Source of the DNA: Saprospiraceae bacterium
GTDB lineage: Bacteria; Bacteroidota; Bacteroidia; Chitinophagales; Saprospiraceae
Length of the DNA: 64,000 nucleotides
Assembly: GCA_016710585.1 (NCBI GenBank)
Contig: JADJVN010000046.1
Location: forward strand, 186,001-250,000
Direction: 5' to 3'
Notes under the pieces: model-generated
Seen by the model: the letters and a program-made list of their open reading frames with translations, nothing else
What the model was told of the DNA's origin: nothing
Database searches by the model: none
Shown: positions 34,521 to 44,229 of the stretch, in pieces
Layout: every line of letters begins with the position of its first letter
Numbering within the stretch: position 1 is the first letter of the stretch
Program-made: the position numbers and the translations under genes

Positions 34521-36763
34521 TTTTGATTTATTTGGTCAGCTCTTTTTACATGGGAAATACCAGGTAGTTCTGATAAACTTTTTATAATTGAATTCAAGTG
34601 TTCTTTATTACTGACTACAAGTGAAATCCGAGCTTCGAATGTACCTTCATTTCCTTCTATGTTAAAGGATTTAATATTGACACCAAAGCGTGAGGATATC
34701 AATTTTGTTATTCTTTCTATTACACCAACGCCTTCATCTATACCAAAAATATATAAGGTAACAGTAAAATTACTTTCAATCGAAGATGCCCACTCAGCCT
34801 TCAAAACCCGATAACCGAAATTTGCCATTAAATCTTCAGCATTATTGCAATTATATCTATGGATTTTTAAACCGCTATTGGTGGAAACATATGCAAAAAT
34901 ATCATCTCCTTTAACAGGGTTGCAGCAAGATGCGAGTGTGTATTGATATTGTTCACCACTTTCACCGTTGATTAATATTTTAGTATTAGGATCTAATGGT
35001 TTTATAGATTTGACTTCAGTTTGAGGATTTATTTTAGTGCTATCTTCTTGAATAGGCTTAATTATTAACTTGCCATTCTCAATATTGAATGGTTTTAAAA
35101 TATCACTGAGATCAACTTTATCATTGCTAAAAGAATAAAATAGATCTAATCTTGATTTAAAACCAAGTGTTGTCTGAAGGATATCTAAATTATCTTCAAA
35201 TAAAATTTTACTGTTTTTCAATTTTCGCTCTAATACTTCTTTTCCATATTCGGCTTGAATCTTGATTTCATCTTTTAGACTGGAGCGAATTTTAGATTTT
35301 GCTTTGCCAGTTTTTACTATTTTTAGCCAATCTTCATTTGGCTTTTGATTTTTATTAGTGATGATTTGAATTTGGTCGCCAGACTCAAGTGTATAATTCA
35401 TTGGAACCAATTTATTATTTACCTTAAATCCAGAGGCATGATATCCTATGTCGGTATGAATAGAGAAGGCAAAGTCCAATGCAGTTGCTCCTTTGGTAGC
35501 ACTTTCATTTCACCTTTGGTGTGTATATATATACTTCTTCTCCATATAAATTGGATTTAAAATCATTTAAAATTCAATGGCATCATTATGTGGAGTCTCT
35601 AGTACTTCTCTAATGCTATCGAACCAATGATCATAAATTCCATGAATGTTTGCGATGCCTTTATATTTCCAATGTGATGCATAACCTTTTTCCGCGATAT
35701 CATCCATCCTCCGACTTCTGATTTGAACTTCAACATAACGTCCTCCTGGTCCAATAACTGAAGTGTGCAATGATTCATAGCCATTTGATTTTGGAGTAGT
35801 AATCCAATCTTTTAAACGTTCTGGAATTGGTCTGTGAACGTCGGTTACTATACTATAAATTTGCCAACAAATGGATTTCTCCTTTTCTTTAGGTACATCT
35901 ACAACAATTCTTATTGCGAAGATGTCATAGATTTCTTCAAATTTAACATGTTTGGTTTTTATTTTATTTGCAATTGAAGAAATTGATTTAGGCCTTCCAA
36001 ATATTTCATATTCAACATTCAATTCATCAAGCGAAACTTTTAATGGTTTGATAAATTCATTGATAAATTTGTTTCGCTCCTTTGTAGATTCTTTTAGTTT
36101 GGTTGTAACTGACTCATATAATTCTGGTTCATTTATTTTTAGGCAAATGTCCATGAATTCAGATTTTAAATTGTAGAGCCCTAATCGATGTGCTAATGGA
36201 GCATAGATATAGGATGTTTCGGCTGCTATTTTTATTTGCTTATGCCGAGGCATGGAGTCAATGGTACGTAAATTGTGCAGTCTGTCAGCCATTTTTATTA
36301 AAATGACACGGACATCATCTACTAATGTACTGAGAACTTTCTTGAAGTTTTCAGCTTGCGGACTTTCTACATTATATAGACCATCTAATTTGGTCAGACC
36401 ATCGACAATTCTTGAAATTTTATCACCAAAATTCTTTTGAATTTCTTTTATTGTCACAGGGGTGTCTTCAACTACATCATGTAAGATTGCTGCAATAACG
36501 GATTTATAACCAAGGCCCATTTCTTCAAAACAAATTCGAGCCACTTCAAGAGGGTGTGTGATGTATGGTTCTCCAGATTTTCTTCTTTGATCACCATGTG
36601 CTTCCATAGCGAAGACAAATGCTTTTCGAATTTCAGCTTTATCAGCTTTAGATACAGAAACTTTTATCATAGACCGTAAGAGTCTACGATAGCTAGCTTT
36701 AATCAACTTTTGATCTAATTGCTGTCTTGTTTCAATATCGATATCACTTTCCAATTCTAGCAT
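34517..36763 (-). CDS. RelA/SpoT-family (p)ppGpp synthetase/hydrolase (three frameshifts)
   Basis: Makes and degrades the alarmone (p)ppGpp. The first frame (36763-35567) holds the HD hydrolase domain (HD at 95-96, ILHDVVEDT; KMADRLHNLRT) and the synthetase domain (EIFGRPKSISSI, IYDIFAIRI, SNGYESLHTSVIG). The last (35479-34517) holds the TGS domain (FAFSIHTDIGYHASGFKVNNKLVPM), a Cys-containing linker (LASCCNPVKGDD) and the ACT domain. Three one-base deletions, each in a short A/T run (near 35569, 35515 and 35492), lie within ~80 bases; adding a base to each restores a continuous TGS start. I judge them assembly errors, though truncation after the synthetase domain cannot be excluded. The ATG at 36763 is chosen over TTG 36769. 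Confidence 0.87.
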
Positions 36764-36774
36764 TCGCAATAATT

Positions 36775-36794
36775 CTATGTACTAAGATACATAG
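36775..36794 (-). promoter_or_regulatory. Palindrome overlapping the RelA/SpoT promoter
   Basis: Seven-base arms (CTATGTA at 36775-36781 and TACATAG at 36788-36794) flank six bases. On the minus strand a near-consensus -7 box (TATCTTAG, 36782-36789) sits in the centre, about 20 bases before the ATG. It could be an operator or chance dyad. Confidence 0.35.
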
Positions 36795-37008
36795 TTTTTT
36801 ATAATTTTTATAATCCGATTTAAAATTTACATATAAGTAATTGAATTACAGTTAAGTAATTAAAATACAATTTATTCCTCTAATAGGCTATATTTTACTT
36901 ATTACAATAGAATTTCCCAAAATTGAATGTTAAACTTAAGCTGACTAGGCTATTTTAATGTATATTTCTTAAGTATTTAAAAATCCAATTGTACCGTTCA
37001 AAAATGCA

Positions 37009-37674
37009 TTATTTATCTCCAATGACAGCAATAATTATATATTGATATTGTAAGGTTGAATCATCGGAAAGCACAATGTGATATCCAGCTGAAATAAGTT
37101 CTTGCTCAATATCAGATTGTGCCATCCTTTGGTTTTGATCAGGGCCTATTGGTGTGAGTTTTTTCTTAAAGTCAATAATCATTATGCGGCCATTTTCTTT
37201 AAATTTTTTTCTTAAATTGGTAAGATATTCAACCCTTTTAGGGATATAAGTGTAAGTGTTGGAAAGAAAAGCAATATCAATTTCTTGTTCATTCAAGGCA
37301 GGATCATTTTCAGTAGCTAGTCTTGCTTCAAATTTGTTTTGCAAAAGTTGGCTGTTATAAGATTTTTCTGCGTTCATCATTTCGATTAGAGATTTGTCTA
37401 TCTCTATTGCAATGACTTTTTTAGCATTATGAATAAATCTAAAAGAAAAATACCCTGTGCCTGCTCCTATATCTGCAATTACTTTATCGGAAATATCACC
37501 CAATAATTCTAAAACTAAAACTGGTTTTTGCCAGATGGTTCGGTCTTGGCTATCAATATTTTGAGTAGAAATACTTTGTTCTTTTGTCTTAGTCTGTATG
37601 TCGGTTGGATTGGAATTTGTTTTGCATGCCATTAAGCAAATCAAGCAGAGTAATCCGGATTGAATACTGTTCAT
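37009..37674 (-). CDS. Lipoprotein-type SAM-dependent methyltransferase
   Basis: The 221-residue protein has a lipoprotein signal (LLCLICLMACK, Cys17), a polar linker (about 18-40) and then a class I methyltransferase fold: WQKPVLVLELLGDISDKVIADIGAGTGYFSFRFI (SAM loop), VIAIEIDKSL, an IDIAFLSNTYTY segment and RIMIIDFKK. Export is odd, because SAM is made in the cytoplasm. Proteins of this kind occur in several Bacteroidota and Proteobacteria with unknown substrates. It follows the rhomboid gene by 43 bases and may belong to the same operon. Confidence 0.75.
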   Translation of the reverse strand: MNSIQSGLLCLICLMACKTNSNPTDIQTKTKEQSISTQNIDSQDRTIWQKPVLVLELLGDISDKVIADIGAGTGYFSFRFIHNAKKVIAIEIDKSLIEMMNAEKSYNSQLLQNKFEARLATENDPALNEQEIDIAFLSNTYTYIPKRVEYLTNLRKKFKENGRIMIIDFKKKLTPIGPDQNQRMAQSDIEQELISAGYHIVLSDDSTLQYQYIIIAVIGDK

Positions 37675-37717
37675 AATTTATTTTCAAGCCGAAAAATAAG
37701 CAAATTATGTGGATCTG

Positions 37718-38470
37718 TTATTGGAAAAAAGTCCAGTTTGAATTATCTTCTTCTTTTTTCTTAAATTCTTCTTCAAGAAGTCTAGCTTCTTCAATTCTTT
37801 CTAGTTTAGTTTTTTGAAATGCGTCTCTAGGTAAAAAGAAATCTTTTGGTGTCCTATCTTGACCTTTCCATTCAAATTTTTCTTCAATTTCATCATTCTC
37901 TCTGTAGTTTCTAAAAATGAAAGCTGTCCATGCACCAGCAATTGCGCCAAATAAATGACTTTCCCATGATATCTTAGCATCTGAAGGTAGAAACCCAGCG
38001 GAATATCCGCTATACATTATTGCTACTATGACCATTAATGCAATGGATTTTACATTGCGTCTGAATATTCCTGAAAAGAAAATAAAGGAAATAAATCCAT
38101 AGACTAAACCACTGGCACCAACATGAGAATATTGCCTAGCAAACATAAATACAGCAAAGCCAGTCAAAATCCAAATCATGGAATATACAGCCCATCCAAT
38201 TGATCTATAGAAGAAAAAAATCATTCCAATGGTGACAAGTAATGGTGGGATATTGCTGAACAAATGCACCCATGACCCATGTATGTAATGTCCTGTAAAT
38301 ATTCCATACCATTGATTGATTGTTCGCGGGAAAATACTAAAATAGTAGTTTGGATAAGGAGAAATTAAAAAAAAGATATGAACAAAAATACAAAAAAAGC
38401 AAACACCCAAAGCAACCTTTAAGCTGTATATAAGTTTTTGTCTCTGCTCTGTAATATCTAGTTCTAACAA
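37718..38470 (-). CDS. Rhomboid-family intramembrane serine protease
   Basis: The 250-residue protein has about six membrane helices. The catalytic dyad is visible: Ser120 in HVGASGLVYGF and His172 in SWESHLFGAIAG. HGSWVHLFSN (64-73), in the second helix, matches the rhomboid His-x-x-x-Asn motif. A charged, coiled C-terminal tail (about 190-240, RIEEARLLEEEFKKKEE) faces the cytoplasm. It cuts single-pass membrane proteins; the target is unknown. It lies 17 bases after the hypothetical gene. Confidence 0.9.
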   Translation of the reverse strand: MLELDITEQRQKLIYSLKVALGVCFFCIFVHIFFLISPYPNYYFSIFPRTINQWYGIFTGHYIHGSWVHLFSNIPPLLVTIGMIFFFYRSIGWAVYSMIWILTGFAVFMFARQYSHVGASGLVYGFISFIFFSGIFRRNVKSIALMVIVAIMYSGYSAGFLPSDAKISWESHLFGAIAGAWTAFIFRNYRENDEIEEKFEWKGQDRTPKDFFLPRDAFQKTKLERIEEARLLEEEFKKKEEDNSNWTFFQ

Positions 38471-38487
38471 AATGAATTGATTAAATT

Positions 38488-39150
38488 TTATAAAAATCTT
38501 CTGTAAATACTTTTAATTACTTTTTTTGCAATTGGAAGTTTATCCTCTTGCGTCCACTTATACTTCGTAATAATTTGATTTGATAGGAATGATCTTGCTT
38601 CTGCAAAGTTTGAAAAATTATTTACAGTGCTTAAAAAATCATCCAATGCTGTTTTATTTCCTTCGAATAAATCATTTTGAGCTAAAATCCTTTCATTTAG
38701 ACCAAATGCTGTTCTGAGATCTTTAATAGGTGTAATGGTTAATTTTTCAGCAAGGTCATGGACATCAAGGTGATCAAATAGCACATTATGGTTTTCTGAA
38801 AAAGTGGTGTCGGTGTTGAATTGAATTGAAGGTTTATCAACAAATTCACCTTTCGGTTCTTCCAATTTTTGCGCAGCAATAAGTTCAGGTGTATTAGTTT
38901 TTTGAACTTCAAGCTCAATCGGTTGTACATGAGAAATTGGAAGTGGGGTAGGGACAGCAGCTGGTGGCGTAGAAATTATTGGCGGTACTTCCTCAATGTA
39001 TGTCTGTAAACTATTGATATGATCCTTTATTCTCTTATTGTAATCCAGCAATAGATCCTTCTCAGTGCTCGTAAATCCTTCTTCTTTCTCATAAAGATCC
39101 ATTATATTATTCATTTTGAGCATCCATTTCCTTACTTGAGTAAAATCCAT
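38488..39150 (-). CDS. Conserved Bacteroidota hypothetical protein
   Basis: The 220-residue protein has a helical N-terminus, a proline-rich middle (about 57-75) and a conserved C-terminal helical domain (about 130-215) with LAEKLTITPIKDLRTAFGLNERILAQNDLF and a final KKVIKSIYRRF. The C-terminal domain recurs in Bacteroidota proteins but has no assigned function I know. No signal peptide or membrane segment. It starts the operon with rhomboid and the methyltransferase, with an exact -7 box 40 bases upstream. Confidence 0.65.
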   Translation of the reverse strand: MDFTQVRKWMLKMNNIMDLYEKEEGFTSTEKDLLLDYNKRIKDHINSLQTYIEEVPPIISTPPAAVPTPLPISHVQPIELEVQKTNTPELIAAQKLEEPKGEFVDKPSIQFNTDTTFSENHNVLFDHLDVHDLAEKLTITPIKDLRTAFGLNERILAQNDLFEGNKTALDDFLSTVNNFSNFAEARSFLSNQIITKYKWTQEDKLPIAKKVIKSIYRRFL

Positions 39151-39189
39151 AAACTTTGTTTTCTTAATTTAAAATAACGCAATTAGTAA

Positions 39190-39197
39190 CAAAAATA
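39190..39197 (-). promoter_or_regulatory. -7 promoter box (TATTTTTG) for the hypothetical-rhomboid operon
   Basis: Exact TAnnTTTG match on the minus strand, 39 bases before the ATG at 39150, divergent from the tdk promoter. Confidence 0.5.
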
Positions 39198-39271
39198 ATC
39201 TATATACCAATGAAAAATGCTAATATATTGTTTATTTATATATAAATATTTAATATATTTAGAAAATTCAC

Positions 39272-39279
39272 TAGGTTTG
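39272..39279 (+). promoter_or_regulatory. -7 promoter box (TAGGTTTG) for the tdk-purH-coaX operon
   Basis: Exact TAnnTTTG match ending seven bases before the tdk ATG (39287). If used, transcription would start at or next to the start codon. Confidence 0.5.
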
Positions 39280-39286
39280 AGCCACG

Positions 39287-39871
39287 ATGTTTTTAGAACC
39301 AGGATTTGGAAATCAACGAAGCGGTTGGATAGAAGTGATTTGTGGCTCAATGTTTAGCGGAAAGACAGAAGAACTGATTCGCCGATTGAAAAGAGCTCGT
39401 ATTGCAAACCAAAAAGTAGAAATATTCAAGCCTAGTAAGGATGTACGTTATGATGATAAAAAAGTAGTATCTCATGATGATAATGCTTTATTATCTAAAC
39501 CAATAGAATTTTCTAAAGAAATCCTAGAAATTTTGGAAGAAACGGCTGTAGTTGGTATTGACGAGGCTCAGTTCTTTGATATGGACCTGCCTAATCATTG
39601 TGTACATTTAGCTGAAAAGGGAAAGCGTGTCATAGTTGCCGGTCTTGACATGGATTTTCGAGGAATACCCTTTGGACCGATTCCAAACCTGCTTGCTGTT
39701 GCTGAATATATCACTAAAGTTCATGCAATTTGCTCACACTGTGGAAATCTCGCAACTCATTCTTATCGGATATCTGAAGAGAAAGAAACAATCATTTTAG
39801 GAGAAAAAGATAAGTACGAACCTCGATGCAGGATTTGTTTTTCTATGGGAAATATTTTAGATTTTAGATAA
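39287..39871 (+). CDS. tdk: Thymidine kinase (type II)
   Basis: Tdk phosphorylates thymidine in nucleotide salvage. The 194-residue protein has the P-loop GSMFSGKTEEL (20-30), the VVGIDEAQFFD motif, GLDMDFRG, and zinc ribbon cysteines (CSHCG ... CRICF). Length and motifs are typical. It is the first gene of a plus-strand operon; purH starts ten bases later. Confidence 0.95.
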   Translation: MFLEPGFGNQRSGWIEVICGSMFSGKTEELIRRLKRARIANQKVEIFKPSKDVRYDDKKVVSHDDNALLSKPIEFSKEILEILEETAVVGIDEAQFFDMDLPNHCVHLAEKGKRVIVAGLDMDFRGIPFGPIPNLLAVAEYITKVHAICSHCGNLATHSYRISEEKETIILGEKDKYEPRCRICFSMGNILDFR

Positions 39872-39881
39872 TATTGTTTTG

Positions 39882-41372
39882 ATGGAGAAAAAAAGAATTC
39901 ACTCTGCACTTATTTCTGTTTACAATAAAGATGGTTTAGATGACATTGTAAGACTCATGCATGAGCTTAATATTGTTATTTATTCAACTGGCGGAACCCA
40001 AGAATATATCGAACAACTTGGGGTTCCAGTTGTGGCTGTAGAGACTATAACTAGTTATCCTTCGATCTTAGGAGGGCATGTCAAAACCTTGCATCCAAAA
40101 ATATTTGGAGGAATTTTGGCTATAAGGAATGCTGATCATTTAAGCCAATTGGCCCATTTTGAGATACCAATGATTGACCTAGTAATTGTGGATCTATACC
40201 CATTTGTTGAAACTTTAATGACCACTGATGATGAGGCATTAATTATTGAGAAAATTGATATTGGGGGAGTTGCCTTGATCAGGGCAGCAGCCAAGAATTT
40301 TAAAGATGTTGTAGTTATTCCTTCAAAAAAGTACTACAACTATCTCTCAAGTATCCTTTCGTCAAATGCCTTGACAGATGAAATGGAAAGAAAATATTTA
40401 GCTCAAGCTGCATTTCAAATTACTAGTGAATATGACAATTCAATAAATAATTATTTTTTAGATAAAACTAAAGAAGTGCTTCGATATGGTGAGAATCCGC
40501 ATCAAAAAGCTTGGTACGAAGGCAATCTAACTAAAATATTTAAAATATTAAGTGGCAAAACTTTGTCATACAATAACCTAGTTGATGTAGAAGCAGCTAT
40601 ACTTTTGATGTCAGATTTTAAGGATGAAAAGTATTGTTTTGCTATTCTAAAACATACTAATGTTTGTGGGTTTGCTCAAAGTGATATCCTACTTGATGCC
40701 TGGAGGAAGGCATTGGCAGGAGATCCTGTTTCGGCATTTGGTGGAGTTATCATTACAAATAAAGAAATTGATATCGAGACAGCTGGTGAAATAGACCATA
40801 TATTTTATGAGGTATTAATTGCACCTAGCTTTACTGATGCTGCTCTAGATTTATTGGTTAAGAAGAAAAATAGAATTTTATTAAAGCTAGAATCTTATCC
40901 AAAAAGTGAACTAATGCAGAAAACGCTTTTAGATGGTAATTTAATCCAAGAGAGGGATCATTATACTCCGACAGAAAATGATTTTGAAATTGTTACAAAT
41001 ACTGCGCCTACAAAAAGTCAAAATATTGATTTAATTTTTGCAACAAAAATTGCAAAACATTTAAAGTCAAATGCAATCGTATTGATTAAGGATAAGCAAT
41101 TGATTGGAATGGGATGTGGTCAAACTTCACGAGTGGATGCATGTGAACAAGCTATAAATAAAGCTAATAAGATGGGATTTAGTACTGTGGGTGCAGTGAT
41201 GGCATCTGAAGCATTCTTCCCATTTCCAGATTGTGTTGAATTGGCAGGTAAGGCAAAAGTAGCTGCAATAATTCAACCAGGCGGTTCAATTAATGATGAT
41301 AAATCAATCCTCTCTGCAAATGATTTGAACATAGCAATGGTACTTACTGGGAAAAGACATTTTAAGCATTAA
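39882..41372 (+). CDS. purH: Bifunctional AICAR formyltransferase/IMP cyclohydrolase
   Basis: PurH carries out the last two steps of purine synthesis. The ~496-residue protein has the N-terminal IMP cyclohydrolase domain (SALISVYNKDGLD, YSTGGTQEYI, ILGGHVKTLHPKIFGGIL, NIGGVALIRAAAKN-like segment) and the C-terminal transformylase domain (RYGENPHQKAWYEG, ILKHTNVCGFA, FGGVIITN, MGCGQTSRVDA, and a final SEAFFPFPDCVELA ... IIQPGGSINDD). I use the ATG at 39882; a TTG at 39879 is less likely. Confidence 0.95.
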   Translation: MEKKRIHSALISVYNKDGLDDIVRLMHELNIVIYSTGGTQEYIEQLGVPVVAVETITSYPSILGGHVKTLHPKIFGGILAIRNADHLSQLAHFEIPMIDLVIVDLYPFVETLMTTDDEALIIEKIDIGGVALIRAAAKNFKDVVVIPSKKYYNYLSSILSSNALTDEMERKYLAQAAFQITSEYDNSINNYFLDKTKEVLRYGENPHQKAWYEGNLTKIFKILSGKTLSYNNLVDVEAAILLMSDFKDEKYCFAILKHTNVCGFAQSDILLDAWRKALAGDPVSAFGGVIITNKEIDIETAGEIDHIFYEVLIAPSFTDAALDLLVKKKNRILLKLESYPKSELMQKTLLDGNLIQERDHYTPTENDFEIVTNTAPTKSQNIDLIFATKIAKHLKSNAIVLIKDKQLIGMGCGQTSRVDACEQAINKANKMGFSTVGAVMASEAFFPFPDCVELAGKAKVAAIIQPGGSINDDKSILSANDLNIAMVLTGKRHFKH

Positions 41373-41384
41373 TTTCAATTTGTA

Positions 41385-42107
41385 ATGGCTAAAATTTGTA
41401 TTGACATCGGTAATACAAGAACAAAAATTGCACGATTTGAGGAGGCTGAAATTGTAGATTATTTCTTTTTCAATAATGATGATATCGAATTGGAGAAAAT
41501 TATATTTACTCCAAAAGATAGTATTGTGGTTTGTTCAGTTTTTCAAGATTCCACGAGATTTATGCATTACTTGCAAAATATTGATAATGTTACATTTTTG
41601 AGTAGTAAAACAAAGTTTCCAATTGATATAGATTATGACACAACTTTAACATTGGGATTGGATCGAATTATGGCAGCTTGTGGCGCGAATACCATATTCC
41701 CAGGGAAAAATAATTTAATAATTAATTGTGGGACTTGCATCACTATTGATTTATTAGTTATTCCTTCAAGATTTCTGGGTGGAAATATATCTCCAGGGAT
41801 GAAAATGAGGGCAAGAGCATTGGATGAATTTACAGCAAAGCTTCCTTTAGTTTATTTTACTGATTTAAATAATTCTGACGAAATATTAGGCAAAAGTACT
41901 ATCCAAGCTATTGAATTGGGTATTTTACAAGGCATAGAATTTGAAATTACAGGCTATTTTAATTCACTTTCAAAAAAATATCCTGACTTAAATGTCGTTA
42001 TTACAGGCGGAGATAGCGATTATTTGGTAAATCGTTTAAATTTTAAGACTTTTGTCGATCCTTTTCTAGTTTTGAGAGGGATGAATCAAATAGAAATCAA
42101 AAAATGA
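41385..42107 (+). CDS. coaX: Type III pantothenate kinase
   Basis: CoaX catalyses the first step of coenzyme A synthesis. The 240-residue protein has the three ASKHA motifs: CIDIGNTRTKIA (4-15), LGLDRIMAACGA, and NCGTCITIDLL, then GGNISPGMKMRARAL and VITGGDSDYL. It fits the usual length. It follows purH by 12 bases and overlaps the next gene by four bases. Confidence 0.93.
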   Translation: MAKICIDIGNTRTKIARFEEAEIVDYFFFNNDDIELEKIIFTPKDSIVVCSVFQDSTRFMHYLQNIDNVTFLSSKTKFPIDIDYDTTLTLGLDRIMAACGANTIFPGKNNLIINCGTCITIDLLVIPSRFLGGNISPGMKMRARALDEFTAKLPLVYFTDLNNSDEILGKSTIQAIELGILQGIEFEITGYFNSLSKKYPDLNVVITGGDSDYLVNRLNFKTFVDPFLVLRGMNQIEIKK

Positions 42108-43444
42108 AGTTAGTTTACGTTGTTGTTTTCACTATCACATTAAGTACGTTGTTTGCTCAAAATGTTGAATTTTCTCCTTTATCTAGATTTGGGATAGGAG
42201 ATTTGTCGAGAAGTACAAATAGCATTATTAATCAATTGGGTAAGCAAAGTTCAGCTTTTGCTAGTGAAGATGTGTTTAATATGGATAATCCAGCATCATT
42301 AGGGTTTTTAAAATTGACTGATGCAGAATTGGGATTTGATGCAAAGTATAAAGTGATATCCTTTGAAAAAGGGAATTCATTAAAAGATTGGTCTGGCAAT
42401 TTGAATCATATTGGAATAGGAGTGCCGTTTCGAAATACAATAAATGAAGTTTTGGATCGAAAGACATATAATTATGCAATGGGAATGAGTTTGGTTTTGA
42501 AGCCATATTCTAAACTCGGATATAATTTTCAACTCAAAGATTCTTCAATAGAATTTGGAAATAAAATACGAAATGTAAATGCCAGAGGAGGACTTTCACA
42601 ATTGTCACTTGGATATGGTTTTAGGAAGAAAAATTTAGCTTTAGGTCTTGGTTTGGATTATATCTTTGGATCCTTTAAATATGATCAATATCTGTATTTT
42701 GATGACATTGCATATGCAGATAATTCATTATTGAAAGATAATATTAATTCAAATGGATTTGGCTTTGGGATAAGTACAATTTATAAACAAGTTTTAAATA
42801 GAAAGCAAATTGCTATAGAGAAAACAATTAAAGAAAAGAGAATACAATATGGTTTGGTAGTTAATTTACCAATTAATATGAATACAAAATATAATGCATT
42901 ACACACTTCCACTTCTCTTTTTGAGGCTAATGCAAATAATCTTTATGTAATTGACACTGTTAAATATGTCGAAAATCAAAAGGAATCAACAAAACTGCCT
43001 TTAAAAGTCAATGCTGGAATTTTATATGATCATCAAGGAAAATATGGAATTTCTTTAAACTATGGGATTGAGTTTTGGGAGGACGCTAAATTACATTCAA
43101 TTCAAAAAGGAAGTTTGAAAAATGCAATGAATATCGGAATTGGATATTGGGTGAGACCTGATAGAACCATTTATGGAAATCTGTTTCAACGTTCTCAATA
43201 CCGTTTTGGAGCAAATTATGGAACTGATTATCGAAACATTAATTCTATAACAGCTTCAACTTTTTCAATTAGTGCTGGAATGGGAATACCATTTACTTTT
43301 CAACGACAAAATACTTTAATAAATTTTTGCCTTGAATATGGCCAACTTGATTTTTCACCAGTGTTAAATGAAAAGTATATTAAATTAAACTTAGGATTTA
43401 CAATTAATGATAACGAGTGGTTCTTAAAAAGAAGATATGATTAA
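42104..43444 (+). CDS. Outer-membrane beta-barrel protein, conserved next to coaX in Bacteroidota
   Basis: The 446-residue protein has a signal peptide (VVVFTITLSTLFAQN) and then FSPLSRFGIGDL, followed by alternating aromatic and Gly strands, and ends with NLGFTINDNEWFLKRRYD. It resembles FadL/PorV-like outer-membrane proteins that are regularly found directly after coaX in Bacteroidota. A transport or assembly role is inferred, not shown. Its ATG overlaps the coaX stop (ATGA). Confidence 0.72.
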   Translation: MKLVYVVVFTITLSTLFAQNVEFSPLSRFGIGDLSRSTNSIINQLGKQSSAFASEDVFNMDNPASLGFLKLTDAELGFDAKYKVISFEKGNSLKDWSGNLNHIGIGVPFRNTINEVLDRKTYNYAMGMSLVLKPYSKLGYNFQLKDSSIEFGNKIRNVNARGGLSQLSLGYGFRKKNLALGLGLDYIFGSFKYDQYLYFDDIAYADNSLLKDNINSNGFGFGISTIYKQVLNRKQIAIEKTIKEKRIQYGLVVNLPINMNTKYNALHTSTSLFEANANNLYVIDTVKYVENQKESTKLPLKVNAGILYDHQGKYGISLNYGIEFWEDAKLHSIQKGSLKNAMNIGIGYWVRPDRTIYGNLFQRSQYRFGANYGTDYRNINSITASTFSISAGMGIPFTFQRQNTLINFCLEYGQLDFSPVLNEKYIKLNLGFTINDNEWFLKRRYD

Positions 43445-43450
43445 CACAAT

Positions 43451-44224
43451 TTAGGAAATATTTTTTGTAAAGAACCAGTTGAATTCATTTGAATGATTTT
43501 TTGCAAATGAGTAATCATCAAGATTAAAATTCTTAAGTTCTTCAGATTGATTTAAATTATTTATACTTGCATATCTTGCCATCAATCCTCTAGTTTTTTT
43601 TGCTGTATAAGAAACAAATTTTAATTGCCCATTTCTGATTTCCCTAAAGTGGATATTGATAATGGGTATATTAATTTTCTTTTGATTTACTACTTGCCAG
43701 TATTCCTGAGAAGCTAAGTTGATGATTGATTTTTTTTGTAAAGCATTGCATTCTGAAATAAGTAAATCAGTGATCAAATCTCCCCAGAATTGATATAAAT
43801 TTTTTGATTTTTTAATTGTCAATTTGATTCCCATTTCTAAGCGATAAGCTTGAATCAAATCCATTGGCTTTAAATATCCATACAATCCAGATAATATTCT
43901 TAAATTGTTTTGACAATAATTTATTTGATCTTCATTAAGTGAATAAGCATCTAGACCTCTGTATACATCACCATCAAAAGCATAAATTGCTGGTTTTGAA
44001 TTTTCCTTTGTAAAATCAATTTGAAAGGATTTATTTCTAATTAAATTGAGATCAGCAATATTTTTACTGATGTCCATCAAGTCTTGAAGCTGCTTTGAAG
44101 ATTTTTTGGATAATACCTTAATAATTTCTTGCGATTTAGACCAAAGTATAGGAATGTCGTGTGAATCTAACAAAGTTTCTTTGGTGAAGTCTAAATCTTT
44201 GGAAGGTGAAACTATCATTAACAT
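43451..44224 (-). CDS. yaaA: YaaA-family peroxide stress protein
   Basis: The ~257-residue protein has the YaaA pattern: MIVSPSKDLDF at the start, AIYAFDGDVYRGLDAYSLN, LRILSGLYGYLKPMDLIQAYRLEMG, and SYTAKKTRGLMARYA near the end. In E. coli YaaA limits free iron and damage during peroxide stress and can bind DNA. All core segments are present. It lies five bases after the VOC gene and should be in one operon with it; the start may be the ATG at 44224 or 44218. Confidence 0.93.
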   Translation of the reverse strand: MLMIVSPSKDLDFTKETLLDSHDIPILWSKSQEIIKVLSKKSSKQLQDLMDISKNIADLNLIRNKSFQIDFTKENSKPAIYAFDGDVYRGLDAYSLNEDQINYCQNNLRILSGLYGYLKPMDLIQAYRLEMGIKLTIKKSKNLYQFWGDLITDLLISECNALQKKSIINLASQEYWQVVNQKKINIPIINIHFREIRNGQLKFVSYTAKKTRGLMARYASINNLNQSEELKNFNLDDYSFAKNHSNEFNWFFTKNIS

Positions 44225-44229
44225 TTGGA

